A stretch of DNA of 64,000 nt from the NCBI GenBank assembly GCA_019787685.1, contig JAHNUO010000010.1, positions 806,001-870,000 on the forward strand, written 5' to 3'. A program made the translations under genes and the position numbers. Within the stretch, counting starts at the first letter, position 1. Every line of letters starts with the position of its first letter. This document shows positions 11,934 to 22,238 of this stretch, in pieces. The notes under the pieces were generated by a model that was given only the letters and a program-made list of their open reading frames with translations, was not told the DNA's origin and did no database searches. The stretch is from Chiua virens (lineage: Eukaryota; Basidiomycota; Agaricomycetes; Boletales; Boletaceae).

Positions 11934-14055
11934 ATGGCTCCCATGTCAGTCTCCTCCAGGACTCAAGGCTCCACAGGCAACGCCCACTTTACACAACTGG
12001 TGTCTGCTCAGTTGTCCCGCTTGGAAAACCAAATCCCGGCTGCATATCACTTGCCCAAGTCACTGCTTGGTGATCCACCACTCAACGTCCTCTCGATTCC
12101 AAAGGATTCCGGAATTCTCACGGAAAGGGAACTCGCTATCACCGACCTAGATGCAACGGGCGTTCTGACTGGTATTGCGTCGCGCAAGTACTCCGCCGTC
12201 GAGGTGGTGACTGCGTTCGGGAAGCGTGCTGCTATTGCACACCAATTGACCGCCTGTCTGACGGAATTTTTCCTTGATGAGGGCATCCAGCAGGCTAAGA
12301 GGCTTGATGACTATTTGAAGGAGAACAACAAACCGATTGGTCCCCTCCACGGGCTGCCCATCTCTATCAAGGTGCGCGTCTACACTTGGATTTTGTTTTC
12401 GTTCGTCAGCACTCAATGAAGCTCAGGATCACTATTGTGTCAAAGGCCACTGGGGTTTCGCAGGGTTTCTGTCCAATCTTGAAGTCTCAGTCCGACGATT
12501 CTCCCCTGATCAGTATTTTGCGTGACCTTGGAGCTGGTAGGATTCGAGATTCTCAGAATCTCGTATTAGACTGACCACAGTCCGATAGTCTTCTATGTCA
12601 AGACCAATCAACCTCAAACACTCATGCACCTCGAAACTCAATCTTTCTATGGCCGTACAGTAGGTTGCATATCGTATTGCAAGAGGATCAGATGGTGACT
12701 TCCATTTAGCTCAATCCGTACAACCTCGATCTATCTCCGGGTGGTTCCTCTGGTGGGGAGTCCGCACTATTGGCCCTGAAAGGGTCTTGTATGGGCATGG
12801 GAAGGTAAGTCTCTGAATTACACATGCCTAGCATTGAGTCTCATCTCGTAACAGCGACGGCGGAGGTTCTATCCGTGCTCCTTGCGCTTTTACTGGGCTC
12901 TACGGAATTCGACCATCGTCGAGCACAACCCCCTCGGCCTTTCTCTGGTAGTGAGTAAAAGTCGTCCAGCAATAAATCACGGATTTACGTCGTTTGCAGT
13001 CAACCTGGAAATGATGGCACGCTTTCCTCCGCGGGACCCATGTGTAGGTCGGCAAGGGATCTTGGGATGCTGATCAAGGCCGTGCAAGACACAAAACCAT
13101 GGCTCAAGGATCCCATGCTCCTTCCGATCCCCCTACAGGTCCCCGATATAAGCCAGAGAACGCTTCGGGTTGGGATCATGATGCATGACGGAGTGGTGTT
13201 ACCTCATCCCCCTCTGTTGCGAGCCTTAAACCTTGCGAAGGAGAAATTAGGAGCTTCGAGCCAGGTAGAGGTCGTGGAATACACACCCTACAAGCATAAA
13301 GAGGGTTATAGCATCATCGTACGTCGGCCCAATGTCCAACCTTGTCGTATTCACACAGACACCTTCAGCGCACGCTCTACTTTGACGATGGTGGGGAGAC
13401 GGTCCGGCAATGCCTCAAGGACGGCGGCGAAGACATTCTGCCTCTGACCGAATGGGTGATCAGTCCATCTTACACAAAAAATCTGAGTGCGGCCCAAGCC
13501 TGGGAGGTACGTGCACGCTGTTCCAGCTAAGCTCATGCCCCTCACCGGTTTAACCAATAGCTACACCATAAACGCGACCTCTTCCGCCAAGCGTACCTGC
13601 GGCATTGGAACGAGCAACACATTGACGTCCTGTTGTGTCCTGCATATCCTGCCGTCGCGCCTCGGCACGATACTGCGAGGTATTGGGGGTAAGCTCGACG
13701 CATTGAGCGGGATACGTGGGACGTGTTCTCATTATCTACATCCAGTTATACCGCAATGTGGAATCTACTCGACTACCCAGGTGCCGTCTTCCCGACAGGA
13801 CTGATCGTCGACCCGGCCCAGGACCTCGTTCCGCAAAGCTTTGGTGCACTGAGTCCCGATGATGCGTACAATCACAGCTTATGTATGTGCTCGTTCTCTC
13901 CTACGTGTCTTTATGGCTGTACTCACCAAGCACACGCAGACGAACCCGAAGCGTATCGCTATGCGCCGATCAATTTACAGATCGTCGCACCACGGTTCAA
14001 TGATGGCTTGGTTTTGGCGGCGTTGGATTCCATTGAGAAGATCATGAAAGCTTGA
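11934..14055 (+). CDS. Amidase (amidase-signature family), copy 2, with exon-2 frameshift
   Basis: Paralogue of the copy at 6721 with the same ten exons: 11934-12371, 12427-12536, about 12592-12660, 12710-12804, 12855-12947, 13000-13318, 13369-13506, 13561-13688, 13746-13882, 13940-14055. Catalytic Lys (GLPISIK), cis-Ser (SPGGSSGGES) and nucleophile Ser (SDGGGSIRAP) are all kept. Exon 2 has one extra G at 12490 relative to copy 1, which leads to a TGA in exon 2. If intron 1 is instead spliced to the downstream AG at 12462-12463, the frame closes again exactly and the protein loses 12 residues just after the catalytic Lys. So it is either a sequencing/assembly error, a young pseudogene, or a splice-rescued variant. 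The rest of the gene shows no other defect. Confidence 0.8.
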
Positions 14056-14442
14056 GTGGGCATTGAGACAAGATTGGATGAATGTGTATTTGTAGCTTGG
14101 GTCGATGAATCTATGATAAAGATTTGTCGCACTGGCCTCATTGGCAAATTTAGTGGTGGTTCAGTCCACCTGATCGGCTTGTGTGATCTGGGGTTTGAGA
14201 CTCCATCGAGCGTTCCAAAGGTCTCGTCATGGTAAACATTTCTGTGTTCTATACGTTATCTCTGGGATATCTAACACCCAATTAACACATGTCTCTATGC
14301 CTACCGATCCCGTTCTCTACCCACATATCATACTCACCCACATCACGGATCTGCCCTCATCATCAGTCACATCATGTTGGTCCGACACAATTCCATATCG
14401 TTGCCAAAGGGTACCCACACGCGCCACGGACATCCGAAGATC

Positions 14443-16394
14443 TCAATTCTTCTCCCACACTTTCTTCCCCTTGACCCACGTACTGAGCACCATACCCTGG
14501 CGATCCAGAACCACCAAGTCGGCATCTGCGCCGGCCCGAAGGGAACCCTTCTTGTTCTCGATCCCGAGGCATCTGCAACGGACGAATGAGTAAGCCGTGC
14601 GACTATGTCCGACAATACTCACTTGGCCGGATTCAAGGTCGCACACTTGATCGCTTCGGCGAGCGAGCAGCCCGTAAACTTGACAAAGTTGCGAACGCAC
14701 TTGTCCATGGTGACCACGCTGAGAGGAAAGCACGGACACGATCAGTATACGCTCTTTGGGACGGGAACAAGGCAACGACGGGACGCACCTCCCCGCGAGT
14801 GTTGTGGTGCCTTCTAGATAGAGCTTGTCACCTTCTTTGAACAAGCGGCGACCGTCGCGCCATTCGTGGATACCGTCCTTCAAGTGGGGATCCAAGATCC
14901 GCATTGCTAAGCGCGATGTCAGCTGATCGTTCTGTGTGCGAAACGGGCAAACGTTACCATCCGTGATCAAGATACACCCATCAGGGTGCGCAGAGTAGGC
15001 CAGCTACGAGGTAACAATCACAGATGAGTGCCTAGGATGATAACCGAACCACGGTGCCTACCCTGACAGAATTGGGATGGGAATGGATCCCGTCCACGAT
15101 GATCTCGTAAAACGGTCTCTGGAAGGGGACCTGTCCAAAGGTCAGAGACTGCTTCATCTGGCGCTTGACGGGTGTCTCGAGTGGTGTGGCGATCTCGTCG
15201 AATGCCTCTGACGCGTATGGATTCTTCGCGCTTGCTCCGAGTGCGCCGGGGGGAGACCGTTGTCTGGTAGCCGGAAGTGGGGCAAAGTCGGAAGCCGGGC
15301 CAGCAAAATTGTACGGCGAGGAACCCAACAAACCGATAATCGAAGGGTCTCGGTGGTGCAGTTGAGGCATCGCATTGAACAAGTGTGTAATGCACCGTGC
15401 GCCATTCCGGACGGCCGTGCTCGCCTCGTCCGTCGAGCAGATACTATGTTAGGCCGTCGTTGAGCGCATATAGTGCATGCTGCGTGGGGCATGTGGCTCA
15501 CCTGTGGCCAATGTTGAAACAGATGCCTCGCTTGCTCGCTGCGGAGATGGCCTCCATCACCCCTTCGACTTCGGGAGCCCCCGTGATGATGCGGACGCCA
15601 ACGGGGTCTTGGTCCGTGTCGCTGCCCATGAGCCAATCCTCCATCTCTGCCAGACTCTCCGTGCCGTAGGTAGATTCAAAGGACTGGAAGCCTTGTGGGG
15701 CAGATGCAATCAAAGGAGGCGCATGTGCGCCACGCTTTGCGAGATGCAGGAACGGGCCTTCCGCATGCCAACCCAGTAGATGTGCAGCAACAGCAGACGG
15801 CGTCCATGGTCTCAAGAGACGAAGCAGCTTCGGGTAGAGCGACTTTTCCTGCGTCTACGAAAGGGATCCGAGTCCTAAACATTCAATTGGGACTTGGATA
15901 CGAGTGGCCCACGTACGATAATCGTCGGTACGAGCGCTGTGACGCCCGTCTCCGTGATCCGTTCCGCGACCAACTTGAGACCGTCGCGGTATGCGTGATC
16001 GTCGCCTTCGTAGACAGAAAAGTCGAAACCGAAACCACCGTTGATTTGGATGTCGATGTAGCCTGGACTACAGGGATGTTGCGCTGCCGTCAGCGACGTA
16101 ATTCAGAGGAACAGTGCCGAGACCGCGCCGCACGAGCCTGGACACTAACCTGAGGATGTTCCCACCTAAATCGACGATCTTGTCTGGCCTTTCTCGTCTC
16201 AGGTAAAACGTTTTCTATAGTTTCAACATCGCTCAGAACAGCGAGCGCTCGATTGAATGCGTCGAACACACCTGAGAGTCGAGGATGACACCACGGCGCT
16301 CGTCAATCCAAAGATCCTTCTCTACCAAGCTCCCGTCCTCCCGAGGAAGCAAGCAGTTGGTAAAGCAAACCAGACCGTTGGAGGGCAAAGACAT
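14443..16394 (-). CDS. nagA: N-acetylglucosamine-6-phosphate deacetylase
   Basis: Removes acetate from GlcNAc-6-phosphate, a step of amino-sugar (chitin) catabolism, in the cytosol. Nine exons from high to low: 16272-16394, 16150-16214, 15917-16067, 15502-15854, 15062-15443, 14958-15003, 14789-14906, 14623-14718, 14443-14572; in frame, 487 aa. Amidohydrolase TIM-barrel marks: DIQINGG, metal ligand Glu145 in WHAEGPF, NIGHS (His230), HLFNAM (His251), catalytic Asp373 in LITDAM, and the C-terminal GSLRAGADADLVVLD motif. Between His251 and the catalytic Asp there is a Pro/Ala-rich insertion of roughly 55 residues compared with bacterial enzymes. Tail to tail with amidase copy 2 (388 bp apart). 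Confidence 0.92.
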
Positions 16395-18808
16395 AGCTGT
16401 CGGGACAAGCTAACTTTGCTCGCGGTTGCAGGCAAGGCCGATACCGGGGCCCATGGACAACTGTTGACCGATTTCGGATGGCTCTCCCAGCCTGTCTCGA
16501 CTCAGATGAACAAGTGTCACATGGTTTTGGTTGACCGTATGCATCCCCGGAATAGGCACCAGTTTGAACACGTTCAGGTCCAGCACATGGTCGACGTCCA
16601 TTCACGGCCCTGCTCATGCATTCGGAATGGACACCATGTTGTATATATCTTGGCGCTCGGCATGTTCAGTCGCCGGGTCACTGCTACACTGCATTTCCTC
16701 AGGGGTTTCCGGTCGTTGCAAACTTATCGGCTGGGATACAACCATCAAGACATATTCTGATTCGACTGAGCCAAACGTGCGACGGTAATGTTAATTCGAA
16801 GGCGTCACACGGATCGCGTCGGAACAAACTTTACATCCAGCTGACCACCGACCCTGTCGGAAATACAGCGCCGGGCTAGTCTTCGATCGCAACAGGTTCA
16901 TGTATATCGCAATATATCTGGAATGGGGAGCAGCACAAAGCCTAGAGTTGATGTTATGTGGAATAGTCACTCCAGTTGTCACATACTTTACCTTATCGAG
17001 ACCACTCGCGAGGCGGGGTGTCATTGAAGTAAACTCTCTTGGCCTACCACCTCCCAAACTTAACCTTGCTTGTATTGGTTCCAAGATAGCGAATCTCGTA
17101 TGCCGTCGGTCTCTTATAATGCAGGCCGTCTTATTAGGAAGCACGCACCAAGGATAGCTGCTCGCAAACTCAATGTCAATGAGATAGCTATATTCTTCAA
17201 AGTAACGTACCATCGGATCACGCGATAACCCGCCTGTCAACGGAGAGAAACGGCCCATTGGTACAACTTCCATTTCACCTATTTAAAGTTGTGCCTGTCC
17301 CGCTTTGCTTGGCTCCAGAGCTCGATGAATGAAGCAAGCGTTTCTTTATTGATAAATCGGTGATGGTATGAACTCGGCTCGAGGTCTAGATACCCAAGCT
17401 CCATGCACCGCTTCGGTAACCGTTTTCTCGAACCCTAGACAAGGACATCCGGAGATCCACCCTGTACCAGGTGAGGAAACGATCCCTTTGTAGACGCTTG
17501 GCCTTGATGAACGTTCGCCCGAAATGGTTTCTTCTAGCCACACCAGATTCGTCCAACAGACCGGTCATTTAGTCCACCTATTGCAATAAACAATGTCAGG
17601 TCCACAGACCCATGCGGTAGATTTTAAGATCCGGGGAAGCTCGGTGCCGTGCCGTAGAAGCTGCGCCATAACAAGCAATTGCACCTAGGTCAATGATAGT
17701 GAGTTCCATCCGATAAGAATAGTACCGCACCTGGGATCAAGGCGACACAGATGAGGGTTAAAATGCGCGAACGACTTGAGCGGCGCGGGATGACCGATCC
17801 GAGACAAAGGGTATGGTTGTAGTTGGGTAAAGGTTTATCCTGCTTATCGATCATCAGCAAGTTCCAAAAGCTAATCGTGCGGTACTAGAAGTGGGGAATT
17901 GGCGATGAAGGCAGTGGTATACCTTTTCAGAAAAACAAATTAAAATGTTTAACGATACAAGAGGATGAGCATATCTAATCCACGTTCGGAGAAACACATG
18001 AACACCAGAGCGCACGCTGATATCGGAGTGGCTACGCCCATTACACGTGCCATGAACCAGGTTAGCAAAACTTCTGTACCAATCAACTGCTAGGGCTCAC
18101 AGAGAAGATCGTATTTGAAGTTCCTCGGATAAATCTCTATCCCTGTGGCGATTTGAAAAGAGTCGAGAAGATGTGGAAGGAAGAGAAGATTCGGGAGAAT
18201 ATGCCCGACATTCCGTGAAGTAGATTGATTAGAACGGGCACGCGCCCATCGCACCCATTGACCATACCGGGACATGTTACTAACGAGGATGGGCAGTGTC
18301 TCAACACTATCTGTTCCGAGTCCGACTTGATCCCCGATAACGCCAATACCGGCTCAGCACTTGGTTCGAAAGTCACTTGATATTGTCCCCTTGGGTCATC
18401 TGTTGCGCTCGTATCAGACCTTGAGTGGAAATGGAGCATTAATCTTGAGCTCCCCAAAATTCTGCAGAATACTAAACGCGGGAGATATGTAGAAGTAGAT
18501 ACGGTGGCCGCGTTGACTGCCTGGAAGGGTAATCGAAGATCTCGAGGGCTGCCAAGGATTTCCAAGAGAGCGATCCAGCCTTATCTTCACAAGAAATTAA
18601 CGTAACCTATCGGGAGTCCGAAATAATGACGCGACTGGTCAGTGCAGGTGAGATGAATATGCAGTGTCAGTCTCCGGATAGAGGATGATTCTGGAGGATG
18701 ATGAGATACAACCCCGTGAAAAATTCAGGCATGTCTATTTGGCAAGACGTCCTTTCTTCAAGGATGACAGAAGCTATCTATGCGGACCCAACCAGAGCCT
18801 AGGCCGAT
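16395..18808. other. 2.4 kb without a convincing gene
   Basis: The longest minus ORFs (16791-17273, 160 codons; 18137-18565, 142 codons) have no recognisable motif and no supporting splice pattern. The first (starting MEVVPMGRFSPLTGG) could be a remnant exon. Nothing else seen. Confidence 0.3.
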
Positions 18809-19987
18809 CTATAAATGGGAGCCGGACACGATCGGAGTGGCTGTCCCAGAATTGGACTGTGATACGGCCCCTGAACTTGGAGACGATACATCTCCCAATG
18901 GGTCATGTAGATAGTCTCTAAAAAATTTCCTCCAGTTTGCCTTGGAGGGAACGAAATGACCTACAAACCCATGAGAAATGAGTATACGAGATAAAATCGT
19001 AACCAACCTCCTTCATGTTCTTCCAGTCTTGCATTGGCAGATATCTCCAGCAGGACCTTTGATCGCTCCTCGACCACTATGACGTCCGTCTTTCCAAGGA
19101 CGTGTAACGTCGGAGTCGAGTACGATGAGCCAAATATGTTGGCGGCCTAAAGGATCATTCACTTTGAACCCTGACACGGAGACACAAAATTGACTGAAAC
19201 GATCCAATTCATCAACTAGATATACAGGGAGAAAACCGACGTACAACGGGGGATGAGGTGATTCTCCTTCCACCAAGAAAGCGGGATACGAATGTGGTTT
19301 CTCGAGCTGCATAAACCTTTCAGCGAAAGCTCATTTGACCAACGTCGCATCACGCACCAACGCAGCCAAAAGTGCAGCTATAGCCGCACCCTGACTGAAT
19401 CCGAAAACGCCCTAGAAAGCAGAGATCTATGTCCTGACACACGAAAACAACAAGACACGTAGCCAGTGCGTACCACGTAGCGATCCCGAACAAGCACGTC
19501 TTTCAGCATTTGCAAAGCATCCTCCAATCCCCTGGCAACAGTACGATCAGCATTCGCCTTGAACCATCCTCTGGGTGTCGTCGTCGGATCGTATTCAGAC
19601 GTGGCGTCCTGTGTAACTTCAGACGCGCCAAGGGCGTTGGCTGAAAAACCGTCCAGATCCACCGGGTACAACACCATCGGACCGTCGACGAACACTGTTT
19701 GAGGTGAGTCTTTATGTCTGGGCAGTACACAACAGACGATACGCACCCAGTTCAATGTCCTTGTCCATTGCCTTGCGGAGCGCGCCAAGCTGTTATACAA
19801 AAGCAAACCCCGTTGGTCACTGAGACGAACTCGGATAGGTTCCTCGAGCTGGGCGGACCCGCTTACTGAATATGCTCGCGTTCTGCGAGTATCTACAAGT
19901 TTCGTTGTCAGCGCACCGAATGATCCTCCGAGGAAGTGTAAAGACGTGCCCGTGCAGCATGAGGACCTTCCGGGGGATTCCAGCCAT
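18809..19987 (-). CDS. FSH1-family serine hydrolase (alpha/beta hydrolase), one-base frameshift
   Basis: Eight exons: 19950-19987, 19859-19892, 19747-19789, 19474-19694, 19358-19411, 19245-19306, 19008-19193, 18809-18960. Family marks in order: LMLHGYSQNASIFSKR at the start, VFVDGP, nucleophile Ser118 in GFSQG, VSGFK, Asp in VLGKTD, catalytic His in GGHFVPS, then a Ser-rich tail; about 262 aa, usual for the family. The substrate is unknown (short-chain esters likely). Intron 1 has a GC donor (CACGG|GCACGT). Between NDPL and AANIFG there is one base too many (a CC run at 19146-19147), shifting the frame unless it is an assembly error. It lies downstream of the NMN adenylyltransferase gene on the same strand. 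Confidence 0.85.
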
Positions 19988-20233
19988 GGTGGTAAGCTTG
20001 ATTGAAGCTTTGTCGAGTGAACTGCACTGCTAGTATCGTACAGACCCAAGATAGTCGAATTGCGTCAGCCAAGCCTTCCGACTCGAAATCGGAAAAGCCC
20101 CGATAGGTCCTCTCAAGTTAAATCACCAATGTGCATGTAAATATCATATATACTTGTACATAGTCACACTTCTATAACGACGATGGGGCAGATTCTTCCT
20201 CTAGGCGAAACGTGTCCTCCTGAATCTACAATA

Positions 20234-21661
20234 TCAGGACAGCACGAGCATCTTGGTCGGGTAACCCGCATCGGCCTCCCGTCTGCCCGAACCGCTATCT
20301 TTCTCTTTACCCTTCTCCTTCTCTGCACCAGCTCCATCATCTAGGTATAAGTTATGCTCCTCTATGTAATCGACAACAGCAGACGGGAGCAGGTATCGCA
20401 CAGAAAGCCCCCTGCGAAGGAACAAGCGGACCTTGGTCGATGACACGTCATTTTGTATGAGCTGAGGGACAAGATGAATGTTGCTCCGCCAACGTGCCAG
20501 GTTATCCGTTGCTTGTTCCATACTGGAACCTGCGCGTTCGATGATGAACGTGCCATACCGGCCAAGTATGAGGTCCAACTACAGAGGTCATGTGAGGATC
20601 TGGAATGGTATAACAGATGCAACCGAGAGAACGCACATCTTCAACCGACCAAACGCCAGGTTCAGACATGGTGCTTATCAAATCTGAACCCGCAAGGAGC
20701 ATGACCCCGACATTCCGATGCTCTCCGTCCTGCGTTTGTACGCCGCCCAACATGGTGTTTATTTCGTAATCGAAATGGTCAAGCACTACGGCCGTGCGTT
20801 GATAGTTCTGGAAAGCCTCCCACGGATCGATCATCAGCCAAGATGATGTTTCTTCCGCAGCGAGTCTGCACATATTGACTCTGGAAATCAAAACAGGCAC
20901 GAGTCAGCACTCGAACCTTACTAAGAGTGATGTATAAGCCAGAAAAACGGTGATTGGTGATCGAAACCCTGATAACCCCCACGTCCATCCAATGCTTATT
21001 CATACAGCAAGAAACCAGGGGGAATAGCCAGGGGGAATAGCCACACGTGCGATGATGTTACGATATCGCGCAACATATCCGAAGAACGACGCGATCCGAA
21101 GTGAGAGGCGACGTAAGATCCGACCCCCTTGGCTCCATTGATGATGGCCGACTGTGCCAAATGCACACACGCGTGCACTTGATGTTTGGCGTAAGACGCC
21201 GTGTTGGCACCAGGCGGCCGCTCAAGTGAGCATATACCAATTCAGTTCCGTGTCGGAAGCAAGACGGAGTACACGCTCAGGTTCAACAGGCCGCCTTTCT
21301 AAAACGGTGGAAGGCCAGCCAGACCACATGATGACAGAGACAACGATGATAGGAGTGTCCAAAGACGAAGCGCTCACCTGTGCTGTGCGCTCAGCAGACC
21401 AGGCTTGTTGTACTGGTCGCTGACTGGACTGAGATACCCACCAATGATCTCAAAGTTTGTGTTCTGCCGAACGTAGTCCTTGGCCATTTCGAACATTCGG
21501 AGGTGAAGATAAGTGACTGGACTGAAGGACCCGCACGCGACGAGGACGATAGGCTGTTTGGAAGAATCTCGGAGTATTTTGCGGAGACGGTGAGACGCAA
21601 AGGTATAGTTGGAAGGGTTGCTGAACTCATTAGTCCTGCGGGCGGGGACCTGGACGTCCAT
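20234..21661 (-). CDS. NMA1: Nicotinamide mononucleotide adenylyltransferase
   Basis: Joins NMN (or nicotinate mononucleotide) with ATP to make NAD(+) or its deamido form. Three exons: 21378-21661, 20637-20880, 20234-20578, in frame to 290 aa. The nucleotidyltransferase signature GSFSPVTYLHLRM is at residues 44-56 (the GxFxP(x)T/HxxH motif) and the second signature SSTKVR at 222-227. VNMCRLA...WLMIDPWEAF and VLLAGSDL match eukaryotic NMNATs. The C-terminus has a Lys/Glu-rich tail, a likely localisation segment. Intron 1 is 497 bp, about ten times the local norm, and holds a 13-bp tandem repeat. Confidence 0.92.
21015..21040. repeat. 13-bp tandem repeat inside NMNAT intron 1
   Basis: CCAGGGGGAATAG occurs twice head to tail, followed by another CC. 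Confidence 0.8.
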
Positions 21662-22238
21662 GGTGGTGGTAGTGGTTCAGAAACAAGCAGGGACTAATTG
21701 GTGAACCTTTTCTTCGGTGCCCCTCCCGAATAACAACCATGATAATGATAAATCCAGCCATCCATACCCACGGCTAGCGTCATGTTGCTGACTCACCTAC
21801 CGACTCGCACCCGTTCACACCCCCCATCGAACCACAATGTGCCATCATTATCTATCCGAGCTAGGCGCTGATCTTTGAGCGTCAAAAAACTCTAGTATTC
21901 GTCCTTAAAGAGCGCTTAAAGCGCACCTGATGTACTGTGTTAGATACAGTTGCTATGCTACATTGCCAACCAAGATACAAGCAAACAGAAACGACTCTGA
22001 CGCATGCTGAACTGCAGAGCTCGCTCACTTTTGCAAGCGTAGCCAGCCCTCGCGATACTAGACGCGTCAGAAAACAACCTGAAGAACAGGTAGGACAGGG
22101 GCTAAACCCAGGCCGCATGGGGGTAGATGTCGTACAGGAATCGACACGGTAGGCTGATAAAAATAAATAGAGGCTAGCACACAAACATTCTTTTGACAGG
22201 GACAAGGAATCAGCGTTAATCTGAATTCCTTGCTCATT
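21662..22238. other. Intergenic between NMNAT start and bZIP end
   Basis: No gene seen; short ORFs only. Contains the NMNAT promoter side and the 3' flank of the bZIP gene. Confidence 0.4.

Larger units (their letters stand above)
11810..14160 (+). repeat. Tandem segmental duplication, right arm
   Basis: Second copy of the 6600-9030 block: same exon/intron layout, core promoter and proximal 3' flank. Confidence 0.85.

Noticed and set aside
15154..15636. 160-codon minus ORF rich in Arg/His inside the NagA gene
   Set aside because: It is a shadow frame of NagA exons 4-5; the NagA frame has conserved motifs throughout.
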